Below, piece after piece: positions 1 through 8,784 of a stretch of 26,014 bases of DNA. How positions within the stretch are numbered: the stretch's first letter is position 1; each line of letters opens with the position of its first letter. Origin of the DNA: Chara braunii (lineage: Eukaryota > Streptophyta > Charophyceae > Charales > Characeae); NCBI GenBank assembly GCA_003427395.1, contig BFEA01000044.1:1926950-1952963 (forward strand), written 5' to 3'. The position numbers were made by a program, and so were the translations under genes. The notes beneath the pieces were generated by a model. That model was not told where the DNA came from and made no database searches. It saw nothing but the letters and a program-made list of their open reading frames with translations.

Positions 1-735
1 GGGGGAGGGGATCATGAGGGAAGGTGATGGGGGACATGGGTTGCGGACTGTCTGGGGCATCTGACCCACTGTCACAGTACATTAACGAGTGATTGAGGGC
101 TTAAGAATGACTGAGACCGAGGGACGATGACTTTTGATAGTGGCGGTGGGACTGGATGAGGGAAGATGCTTGCCGCACGTAAGTTGGGGGGGATGGCTTG
201 TGTCCCAACGGCGAGGGAAGATTTTTTCGCCCACGAGCGTTGGTGTTGAATACAGCGATTGCTTTGGTCGATTCCTATAGTTTGTGCTTTTTCAATCTGT
301 TCTCAACGGGTGACGACCAGCACGTGCTGGAAGGGGAATAAAATATACGGTAATTACAATATGTCGTCGTCTTTTTTGCCATCCGCGGAAGGACGACAAT
401 TTGATGTTCGGAGTGAACCAGAATGGGGTTTTGAATTCTCGCCAGTTCACCTGGATAGGTAAAGGAGAAGGTCTTGATCCTGAATGACACTTGCGATTGT
501 GATTCCTGTGGGAGTCTTATCGATGATGATGGGTTGCATTTAGATCGCTCGTGTTACTGCTGAAGGAATGGGCGATGATGCGTCTGCCATCTTGTCACCG
601 TTCAACGGATGAGCAGCTGGTACCTCTTTTCGAGATCGTACGGGGTGTTCTTTTGCTAGATGGCATGTCACTGGTGTGATCTTATATCCACACGATCGTC
701 ACCCTATATAGCAGCACTAACGGTCTGTGATCTAT
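1..735. other. No recognisable gene
   Basis: Purine-rich on the plus strand at the start (many GGGGGA runs), then mixed sequence. Short open frames exist on both strands (for example 259-462 and 275-490), but they overlap each other and have no recognisable motif. I see no repeat, RNA gene or element boundary here. Confidence 0.5.
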
Positions 736-737
736 CT

Positions 738-935
738 GTCACAACCCCTTTTGTTGTCCTCTTCTCCCTCTCTGCCTACAGTTCGCCGGGCAGTTCTCCA
801 TGACGATATGAGTCAGCGAAACTCCAACGAAACAGTTTGTCACAGCCCCTCGTTTGTTGTGCTCTTCTACCTATCTGCTGACGGTTTACCGGACAGTTCT
901 GTTTGACGATATATATACGTATGCATACACATTAC
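738..935 (+). mobile_element. Hammerhead-type short repeat, copy 1 (internally deleted)
   Basis: This block has two starts of the same unit. Each begins just after a GTC (738-740 and 839-841) with ACA(A/G)CCCC, then a pyrimidine-rich stretch, CTGCCTAC-like sequence, (C)CGG(G/A)CAGTTCT and GACGATAT. The first unit is 101 bp (741-841); the second is a partial copy (842 to about 935). The same arrangement occurs at 8785-9107, where the full unit is 239 bp, so copy 1 has lost about 138 bp. The lost part includes most of the CTGATGA box. Similarity to the other copy stops near 935. Tandem or partly tandem units bounded by a hammerhead cleavage site are typical of retrozymes and of Penelope-like element terminal repeats. 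Assignment to either is inference. Confidence 0.5.
805..841 (+). ncRNA. Degenerate hammerhead ribozyme core, copy 1
   Basis: Bases 829-834 read GAAACA and 838-841 read TGTC. This is the G12-A13-A14 box, a 3-bp helix III (ACA 832-834 with TGT 838-840, loop GTT) and the GTC cleavage triplet. The stem II region 812-816 / 824-828 keeps three of five pairs. The catalytic CTGATGA is damaged: 805-811 reads GATATGA, at the point where copy 1 is deleted. It is probably inactive. Confidence 0.45.
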
Positions 936-1034
936 AGAAGTGCACAATTACGGAAGTGCACAGCAATCACTGTCTTTGTGTGTTTTATTTTATTATTCAT
1001 GTAGGTTTCAAGCTCATTGCAGATTTGTCCTATC

Positions 1035-1100
1035 TAAAGTCTTTCTGTTGTGCTCTTTTCACGGTTTTTCGGACGGTTCTCCATGGCTGTGGATATGTGC
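1035..1100 (+). repeat. Short degenerate fragment of the hammerhead-type unit
   Basis: The stretch GTTGTGCTCTTTTCACGG, then a TTTTTCGGACGGTTCTCCATG-like segment, resembles the middle of the units at 741-822 and 842-918 (GTTGTGCTCTTC, then GGTTTACCGGACAGTTCT). No GTC/ACAGCCCC start and no ribozyme core are present. This is a weak match, judged by eye. Confidence 0.25.
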
Positions 1101-1567
1101 AATCTGCATCTATAGATCAGTAAGGTGTGGGGGCGCATTGGGTTGCTCGTGGGTGCAGCGCTTACGGGATCCCTTTCGCGGTGTTCGTCGTTCTAGTTGA
1201 TTGCATGGATTTACTGGTACGTGAGTGTCGAACTGATTTCTTTTTCATATGATGCAAAAGCTTACACGTCGTTGTTGAGGAAAAGTCATGTGTCTTGGGA
1301 ATTGCTTGCTTCGCAAGAGGAAACACCGGATGGTCGCCATTGTAAGAATAACTGCGGTAAAGTTCCGATGTAGGCTTTCGATGTAAAGCTTACAGTTACC
1401 TGTGTGCCTTGCTGGACTATTCACAAAATGTCTGTAAGGTGGCGACTGTATCTTTTTGTTGAAGATGGTCTGAACTATAATGTGACCATCTTTCTGTCTT
1501 TTTCACATTTGGACAGCGGTGAAGCGAGGCCGTATTGCTTGTTTCAAATCAATCAACAAGAGAAACC
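1101..1567. other. No recognisable gene
   Basis: Mixed sequence with short open frames only. I see no conserved protein motif, structural RNA or element end. Confidence 0.45.
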
Positions 1568-1593
1568 TCTCTCTCTCTCTCTCTCTGTGTCTG

Positions 1594-1658
<65 letters not shown>

Positions 1659-1661
1659 GTG
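1568..1661 (+). repeat. Compound CT / CTGT microsatellite
   Basis: A (CT)n run, then GTCTGTGT, then about ten CTGT units (1596-1640), then a second (CT)n run. Translated frames through it give only Ser-Leu or Cys-Leu-Ser-Val repeats, which are artefacts. Confidence 0.9.
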
Positions 1662-1681
1662 TAGCGCATGCGTGCCTCTCT

Positions 1682-2002
1682 CTAGCGCACGTGCGTGTGT
1701 TCCCTATCCCGTACAGTTTGAAGGTCATCCATCGCGGCCTTGCCTTTGGTCCAGACGAGGTTATAAGTGGTGTACGATGACGATTTGCAGGCAACTACTG
1801 CAGTCTTACCATGCACTGAAGGTGGGCAGTATTGCCAATAAGAGGTGATGTTCGAGGGATCGGGAATGATCTTATCATGAGGGAGAAGTTTCAAGAGAAC
1901 CGATCTCCCGTCAGTAATTGGAGTTGCAGCTCCAGATCGGACAATCTGTCTGCCGTTGATTGGAGTCGTAGCTTCATTCTGGAGAACTGATCGGCTATTC
2001 AT
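1682..2002 (-). CDS. Possible small ORF with a 14-residue repeat, unassigned
   Basis: An open frame of about 106 codons. I do not recognise it. Its N-terminal part overlaps the 42-bp minisatellite at 1917-2042, so it holds two and a half copies of a 14-residue motif. The copies share the pattern N-x-R-x-V/I-x-x-x-x-A-(A/T)-T-P-I, and the third begins T-D-G-R-S-V-L. The rest (W-Q-Y-C-P-P and so on) resembles nothing I know. Because the period is a multiple of three, the repeat is preserved in every frame, so it does not itself prove translation. The start is not a clear ATG context, and no splice or promoter signal supports it. Confidence 0.15.
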   Translation of the reverse strand: MNSRSVLQNEATTPINGRQIVRSGAATPITDGRSVLLKLLPHDKIIPDPSNITSYWQYCPPSVHGKTAVVACKSSSYTTYNLVWTKGKAAMDDLQTVRDREHTHVR

Positions 2003-2042
2003 TGTAGTTGCAGTTACTGGTTTGTCATGTGTTCGTTGGACG
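1917..2042 (+). repeat. 42-bp minisatellite, three diverged copies
   Basis: Copies begin at 1917, 1959 and 2001, each with ATTG(G/T)AGT(T/C)G(C/T)AG(C/T)T, exactly 42 bp apart. Copies 1 and 2 also share related GATCGG and CTG motifs. Confidence 0.65.
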
Positions 2043-2072
2043 CGTACTTATGGGGTGTGGTATCCAAATTGT

Positions 2073-2184
2073 GGGTTAAGGAGGGTTCGATGTCCCGATA
2101 GGTTAGATCTTGATCTTGGCGGTTAAGGAGGGTTTGATATTGTTGGACGAGACATAGTTGATCTTAATGGTTAAGGAGTCCAGC
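2073..2184 (+). repeat. 48-bp minisatellite, about 2.3 copies
   Basis: GGTTAAGGAGGGTT(C/T)GAT begins at 2073 and 2121, and a truncated GGTTAAGGAG begins at 2169, each 48 bp apart. TTGATCTT recurs near the end of both full copies. Confidence 0.65.
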
Positions 2185-2600
2185 ATTTGAATGATGCTAA
2201 ACAGCAGGCGGCTCGGCATGGTTTCTGATCGGAGTTCATCTCTGACCTCAACCTGTGGACCGATCCATTTATCTTCCTGTACCTGTGAACCTCTCGCTAC
2301 CTGAGCGGTCAAGGGTTCGAAGCTTCTTGGATGGGACGGTCTTGGTCTTAAATCTGCGATGCTGCTGCACAGAAAGCTCAATGTGTAATTTTAACAAGGC
2401 ATGGTTCTGTCGATTCCTATGCTTGTGGTTCGAACTGTTGTTGTTGGAGGTCGAAGACCAGGCATCAAAGTAAGGGAACTATGGTGAAGGCTGAGGACTG
2501 GTTATGACTCTGCGGATCCTTGATGTGATTAGAGTAGAGGACGAGTGTTTGCTCTCACCTTCGAGTCTAGGCCAACCAGTTTGCGTCCTCAACTAAGTGG
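2185..2600. other. No recognisable gene
   Basis: Mixed sequence with short overlapping frames. I see no repeat or motif. Confidence 0.4.
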
Positions 2601-4100
2601 AGGCGCACTATTTGAATTGGTTCTCTCCCTTTAACAAGAGCGTACCGATTCTCCCACAGACAGGCAGAGACAGTCCACCACCCAGTATTCACGACCTTTC
2701 CAATTAACCTTCGACAGCAATGGACACCCACAATCGACAACATCAACCCCAGAGAAGCGAAATCTTTGACTCGTCCTTTGTTAAAAGTACCACTGTACTG
2801 GGACTTTAGCCAAAGTCACGTTTTTCGAACGAACTCGGCAATACAGGACGCAAATTCGATTCAATAGAATGGGCTTGGCAGCCCAAAGAAGGTAGGAAGA
2901 AAAAAGAACCTCGTTCACCTGAACAAATCCTTCATGAAGTTAGACGACAATTTTTTGCTGAAAACCAAAGACCCTGTGCTAGACATTAAGAGAAGATGGA
3001 AGAAACTAATTAGTTTAAAGGCAGGTCAGATAATGGTTATAACATGGAAAAAGCACAAGACCCTAAGACCAGTCAAGATCAGAAATTCACAGTGGTTGAT
3101 AACATGCGCGGCACTGTCAATCAATCTTTAGCTCCACATCAGGAGGAAAAGGACCGACTCAAGTAGCTCTGGCTGCTGTGTTGTATGCTCTGGGTGAGAG
3201 AAGTTGTGGTTCGATCTTGGCAAGAAAAGGTGTGGTTCGGTCTGTCACCTATAGGACTTGTTCCCGTCCCCTCATGCGGAACACCTCATTCACCTTCTCC
3301 TCTGGACCAACTCCTGTTAATCTCAGCAAGCCAGAAAAAGTTGTTCCGTCTGATACGAAGGTGACTCTCTGGGCTATCTGGGAAAGAGAGATGCAGCATT
3401 ACGGTGGGTGATATATACGAGGAATGCAACAAAAACGGTATGGCTGGGAAGCTCATCATCGACAAGGAAATTTGCTACAAATGGTGGAAGGTCAAAGCGT
3501 CCAGAGAAGCCCAGAATCAGAGCAGCAACTGTGTGCAAGGTTATTTTTGTCTGGCTAGCAAATGACGTGGTGGCGACCCTCTCAGGGTTCAGAATCTAAT
3601 GTAGGAAGGAGTGGCACAACTCAGCGGTAAGACATGCTCATCTGGGAGATCATCACCACCTCAAGCTCCTATCTGGACTAAAAATTTCAGAGGTGGTCTA
3701 TGGTATCTACATCCATCACCAGGCAACCCTCCCAGGGTCCAGACTCCTATGGAATTGTGGCTCAACTCAGCAATATGAGATATTCATGTGGGCAATTATC
3801 AGCAGGAACCTCAAAAGTTTAGAGGTGGAGTCAACATCCATCACCAGCGAACAGTCAAAGCTCCCTCTCAGAGGTGGTGGGGACCATGATGATCAGAGGG
3901 GAGACAATGAGAACACAGGACTATGTCACCAGGCTTTTTCAAATGATAGATGCGGCAGATTTGTTAACTGAGTCTGGGAGGAATTTGAGAAGGAAAGGCA
4001 AGCTAACAATCAATCCTCCGCCTAGCGCAGTTATCGATCCTGATGAGGGGTCCTTCTGCCTAATGGAAGGAAGCACGGGTATATAAATGGTGTGTTCTTG
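2600..4100 (+). other. Degraded, possibly former retroelement gag sequence
   Basis: Several plus-strand frames here have protein-like composition but are cut by stops and frameshifts. Around 2875-3130 one frame reads basic and Gln/Glu-rich. Around 3660-3870 there are Pro/Gly/Arg-rich stretches with repeated R-G-G and I-H-H motifs, from a DNA repeat in which AGAGGTGG is followed closely by ACATCCATCACCAG (near 3690 and 3820). A Cys-Asn-Lys-Asn-Gly motif near 3425 is reminiscent of a broken zinc knuckle but lacks the remaining ligands. Gly/Arg-rich tails next to a knuckle are common in gag, hence the guess. No protease or RT motif follows. Low confidence. Confidence 0.15.
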
Positions 4101-5464
4101 GGACTTACAGGGGAATAGTTACTGGACTGATGTTCCGTACGCTGGGTCTGTAGCGAGGACCGTAAGTACCTGTTTCAATACAAGAAAGAAAAAAAACGGA
4201 AAAAAATGACCTGTAAATGTTGTATTTTCCTTTTCCTTTTTCCGTCCCAACTTCTGTGGGTTTGCTGCTAATAGTCAATCTGAAAAACTCTCTCTCGTAT
4301 TTTACCATTTCTCTGAACTTCCCAGTGATGGCATGACGCCAGCTTCAATTCCTTGGTATGAGGTGCGACCTGCTTCACAACTTCTTTCTGCTTGCCCTGA
4401 AATTCACAGGCTCTCACAGGCTCCATATCGTTGTCAACCGGTGAAGTGGTTTGGTAACCCTCGTGTTTAAGGTCCTGTTCCACCCAGTGTCTGTCACCTG
4501 CTGGAGGAGCTTATGACTCCCCTTTGGTTTTGCCTTCTATTCGCATGAGTGTCAAAGAAGGGAAATTAACTATAGAAGGAAAACATGGAAATTTAATGTT
4601 TTCTTTACATAAACAATTTGGACTTCGCAACCGTCACTCTTGTCCGAATCCTCAATGTGCCGAATCTGGCCCTAGAGTAAGAGGAACTCCCACAGTTTGA
4701 GCATCAGCCGAAATCTGAGTCTTTTGCGGAGTCTGATACTGAGTCCAATGCTGACGTCCGAGCCGGAATCTGCAGCGTCAGACTTTAGGTGTGGCTGAGT
4801 TTATTGAGCCAGAGTCTGGTTTTCACCGTCTCCAAATCTGAGCCTGTCACTTTTTGTGACTTCTTCCGTGTGCCTTCTGTTTGTTGTTGATAGGGGCCGA
4901 GCTTCACAGTTTGCTGAGCCAGGTTTTTCGCCCTGCGCTCCCCGGTCTCTGCTAACCCTGGTTTGCGGTGAGTCTGTAACCCTTCCCTCGAGTCCTGCTT
5001 TCCAAGCCTGTGCTGAGGCAGGATCTGTTCTGTCCGATGAACAGGGTTCCCTCACCTCTTGCCGAAGATGGTGAGTCCCCTCTCTACTCAGTTCGCTGCC
5101 TCACTGCTAAGTCCTTGCCCCGTCTTCTGAGTGCCTGTCGATCGAGAGCAACAATCCACACTTAGGAATGAGTGGATTTTGAAGTGTACTTCAGTCATTG
5201 TTAGTGGACTGTTCTCATGAGGCTGCGAGCAGTTCGGATCTTGGTTTGTTACCAGTCATGAAAATCCTGTTCTGACCAGCTACAGGATGAGAGGACTCCA
5301 CATTATGATTCGTTCCTATTACGTCCATACCACCTCAATTTCGAAATCTGAATGGTCAAGTCGTGTCACCTGAAGTTCCCTTTCAGTAGTTGCTGCCTGC
5401 TCTAACTGCAGTGCAAAGTACACTTTTGAGTCGTGCAAAATAAACAAACCACATAATAATGATA
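4101..5464. other. No recognisable gene; Ser/Glu-rich degenerate stretch
   Basis: A minus-strand frame at 4268-4483 and plus-strand fragments at 4690-5110 are protein-like but short. The plus frame near 4710-4790 reads repeated Ser-Glu / Glu-Ser, from recurrent CTGAGTC-type words, before stops intervene. I cannot assign either one. I see no RNA gene or element end. Confidence 0.25.
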
Positions 5465-5722
5465 CTATTCTATTATGGTTTGTTCTCTTTCAAAGTTCTT
5501 TTCCACAGCCATATCCGTCTCAACCTCCAGATGGTCATCCACTGACATGTATGCACCTGGGCGGCAAATCACACCATCCAGATGGTCATCCACTGACATG
5601 TATGCACCTGGGCGGCAAATCACACCAGGTTCCAACAGATTGTACGCATGGCTTCTTGTGGGAAAAGCACGCTTATCAATGCATGAGTCTGATCGTCTTC
5701 CTGCTGTGAATTCGTTCTTCAT
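5465..5722 (-). CDS. Small ORF with a perfect 17-codon tandem repeat, unassigned
   Basis: An 85-codon frame that starts with ATG at 5722. Two adjacent copies of a 17-residue unit (G-V-I-C-R-P-G-A-Y-M-S-V-D-D-H-L-D/E) come from the 51-bp duplication at 5527-5628. The N-terminus is basic (R-R-S near residue 9) and the C-terminus is acidic (Glu-rich). No signal peptide, membrane segment or known domain is visible. The plus strand across the same interval is also open (5475-5726), as expected when the repeat length is a multiple of three, so strand and coding status are undecided. Confidence 0.2.
   Translation of the reverse strand: MKNEFTAGRRSDSCIDKRAFPTRSHAYNLLEPGVICRPGAYMSVDDHLDGVICRPGAYMSVDDHLEVETDMAVEKNFEREQTIIE
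5527..5628. repeat. 51-bp tandem duplication, near perfect
   Basis: CCAGATGGTCATCCACTGAC begins at 5527 and again at 5578. The two 51-bp copies differ only at the last base, which implies a recent duplication. Confidence 0.9.
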
Positions 5723-5808
5723 CTAAAAACAAATAAGTAAATTCACTTCAACGGTTCAACCAGCGAACAGATTCAAGCCAAGAATGGGAAAATAAATATT
5801 GACAACCA

Positions 5809-6255
5809 TTGTTCCCTCAGAACGGTGACAGCAGCGGTCCAATCAGGGGCATTTACGGAATTCGAAGCAACGGAAGTGGCAGGTTCGGAATTCCCTCCAG
5901 TTCAGCAATTGTGGAAGCACAAAGTGCTTGTTTCCACATGTACTCCCATACAAACTCGAGACCTGTTTCTGTCACTTTCTCTCTGGTGCTAGCTCACATG
6001 ACTGAGCTGGCTGCGTTCCTGCTTATTTGGTCAGCAGATGTGGCAAAGAGGTTGCATCTTTTACAAGAATATGGGAAGATACATTGGTTGCATTTGCTCA
6101 CCAGTGGGGTGGTGAAAAAGAACCGGCGGCTAGGACGAGAAAAGATACACAGGCATATTCGTGATCTGCACGCGCTGGAGCAGCGTTCATTCACCAATGA
6201 GGTAGTGAAACGAATCTTCAGCAATAATACAAATAGATACACTGAGCGTCTTTGA
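5809..6255 (+). CDS. Unassigned ORF or exon, 148 codons
   Basis: One of the longest uninterrupted frames with ordinary amino-acid composition. The first half is Ser/Gly-rich. The middle has a hydrophobic stretch (M-T-E-L-A-A-F-L-L-I-W, about residues 64-75), which could be a short helix but is too short for a confident membrane span. The last 60 residues are basic and helical in character, with K-K-N-R-R and R-E-K-I-H-R-H-I-R. The frame is open upstream to about 5809 without an ATG, and a pyrimidine-rich run ending in CAG lies at 5811-5820, so this could be an exon with a splice acceptor there. I recognise no family. A chance frame is possible. Confidence 0.25.
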   Translation: MFPQNGDSSGPIRGIYGIRSNGSGRFGIPSSSAIVEAQSACFHMYSHTNSRPVSVTFSLVLAHMTELAAFLLIWSADVAKRLHLLQEYGKIHWLHLLTSGVVKKNRRLGREKIHRHIRDLHALEQRSFTNEVVKRIFSNNTNRYTERL

Positions 6256-6660
6256 TAAAGCGGCTGCTTGGGACTTCCCTGTCATTCGTTATCCAAGTGC
6301 GACCTCCAACATCCCTTCCCATCAACTGGCTGGTGCGTTCACTGGCAACAACACTTTCGAACTGCGGCAACAACACTTACTCGTCGCATGCTTTTGCGTG
6401 TGCATTCCCCACCAACCCTTGCCAAGGGGTGGATCTGCTACATTCGCTCAAGGACCAACACTCATCCTACCAGGGTCATTTTGAATTTTGAATTTAAATA
6501 AAAAATGGACGATATCATTCTCTGACTTTTTGTTTTGATTGCAATATCAAGTCAATCTGTTCCGAAAATTTAGGATTCAATAATTTCATCTCAGAGATCC
6601 ATCGTTGTTGAAATTTAGCATCTTTGTAAAGCAACACGCCAACTTTGCTATCCTACGCAT
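6256..6660. other. No recognisable gene
   Basis: Contains a local duplication of CAACAACACTT (around 6345-6380) and an AT-rich stretch (6480-6600). No coding or RNA signal was recognised. Confidence 0.4.
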
Positions 6661-6772
6661 GTGACACGTCTCTCTCAGTGGTTCCGACACATGCTGCGAT
6701 GGTCCTTGTATCATCCAATTTCTTCTTCGCCCCCACGACACTCTCGTCCTGCCCCTGCTTGCTCATCTGCTG

Positions 6773-6944
6773 CCACAGCAGTTTCCACTGCTGCAGTCTC
6801 CAGTCCTGCAGTTTCCACTGCTGCAGTGTCCACTGCTGCAGTGTCCACTGTTGTGGTTTCCAATGCTGCTCTGTCCACTGCTGCAGTTTCCACTGCTCCA
6901 GTTTCCGCTGCTGCGGTTTCTACTGCTGCGTTTTCCACTGACTT
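6773..6944 (+). repeat. 15-bp minisatellite
   Basis: About eleven imperfect units of (G/T)CCACTGCTGCAGT with a T/C third position. In the plus frame they code Val-Ser-Thr-Ala-Ala and variants. The unit is three codons' multiple, so all frames stay open across it. Confidence 0.85.
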
Positions 6945-7561
6945 GCTCTCCAGTTCAAAGAACATCACTGTCTCTCGGACACTCACGTCCTTTATTCCGA
7001 AATCTTGCCCAATCCACCCCCATCTCCTCTTTTTCTGTGCTTGGCTGCAGACGGTTGCATTCCGCGTCACCACCCCCATCTCCTCCACGGTCCTGCTTGC
7101 GAACAGACTCTCCAGTTTCCATTGTTCTCATTGTTCCATCTTCGTTGCTAGGGACAAGTTCATCTTTTGTTAGCAGCACCACTACTACTCTTGTTGTGTA
7201 TCGCTGATGACATCTGCGTCATCGTCACTTGTCCGGGGATCAGCAACATGTTTCTTTGTCTGCCCCGATTCTCTCTGTGCCTCCTCCACAGGTTGTTGTG
7301 GTTCCTTTGTTTTAAACGGCAATATCCGCTCCTATGCCTCCTGCAGACAGTCCAGCTGCTTGTAGGCAGCCACGGCACCATGTTTTACACCCTGCGGCGC
7401 TTGATATTCATGACTCGCCTGTACAACACGATGTGGTCCCTGCCCAGAGTACACTCCTGACTCCAAGGACAGTCCCTACTCAGGATGCAGCCCTAAACGT
7501 TGAGGGATTGGAACATGATCTGCCCGGATTGTAGTTGACCCCAGAAGGCGTAGATCACATA

Positions 7562-7725
7562 GGGGATCTGCAAATGGCTGACCAACATTGTTCGGATGAA
7601 CCACAAATTTGTGCTCCGCCACGCGCAGACCACATGGGTGATCTGCAAATGACTGACCAGCAAACAACCCAAGACAGTTTGGGCTTGCAACATAATCTGG
7701 GTGATCTGCAAATTGTTGGCCAGCA
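7562..7725 (+). repeat. Three spaced copies of a G-D-L-Q coding motif
   Basis: GG(T)GATCTGCAAAT followed by (C/T)TG(A/G)CCA recurs at about 7562, 7635 and 7700, 65-75 bp apart. It codes Gly-Asp-Leu-Gln with a downstream Asp/Gly-Gln. The copies lie just before the Josephin-like domain in the same frame. Confidence 0.6.
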
Positions 7726-8784
7726 TCCAATAAACCAGCCTGAGAACCTCACCAATCTCTGTGGTCTGACAACAACTAATATCTGTCTTCGCATTCTTCA
7801 CGGACCGTTTTATACACCATCAGACTTCCTTGCAATCGCCCTTCAGCTTGATGCTGATCTTCCCCAACTACAGCCAGAGGATTGTAATTATACCAGCGAA
7901 GGAGGCTTTACCATTGCTGGCCTACAAGTAGCAATGAGGGAACGCCAAGTTGAACTACGCAATGCTCGAGCAGGTGAGTGGCTTAATCCTCCATCCCACA
8001 TCTCTGCCTGCATTGTGCACGGGGTGACCATTGCATGGCCATTGTACATGCCTCTGACCACTGGGAGCTGTGGGACAACGGCACCATGGTCCATGCAATG
8101 ACCGATGCCACCGATTTCTTAAAAATGATGCTGTTTTCTTGCCACAACAAACCGTCCGCAATCTCTTTTATGTCGAAGATCATTCCTCTGGCCTCGTGCT
8201 GCAGCAAGACAATGTACCAACACTCTGTGACCTTCTCCTTTGCACAGCCACAAACACTGTTACACTCAGCTGTAGCCGTCATCGTCTCTGTCACAATCAC
8301 TTCAATGACATGGTTTCGGCATCCATGTGTGCAGAGGACTGTCCTTTCGCTCCTGACTGCAGGCACCCTCCACATCCGGACACACTGTGTCCATTTTGCG
8401 GCCATGGGCGCTATACTGAATGCATGGTTTTTTGCGGTGACCGTTCTTACTTCATTTTCGCCTGCAATCGACATGCCATTTGTTGGGGGTATATGGTGGG
8501 CATGCTCAATGCCAGCCGCCGTGGCAATTTTTGCACTGAGAATGCTCAGCTAGGTTTTCCTGTGTTCACCCGCCTCATCCTTACAATGTATGAGGCAAGG
8601 ACAGACTCATTCTCGAGCCTTTTCTTATCCTCTTTTGCCTTCATGCTCACTCCACACTCCTTACTTTTCCTTACCTTCCCTTTATCGTTCTTTGTTTGTC
8701 TGCTCTCAATCTCTCCATCCTGTGTTTATCGCCTCCCGATTCATTTTGCCTCTTTCGCACAGCGTACAAGAGGGCCGTTATGTC

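Noticed and set aside
4033-4060. CTGATGAGGGG, considered as a hammerhead start
   Set aside because: No stem II pairing and no GAAA box downstream.
6711-7088. Minus-strand frame of 125 codons with Ala/Val/Glu repeats
   Set aside because: It is the shadow of the 15-bp minisatellite; the plus strand continues into the Josephin-like frame.
7204-7221. CTGATGA with hairpin GATGAC/GTCATC, considered as another hammerhead
   Set aside because: No GAAA box or helix III follows; only the first box matches.
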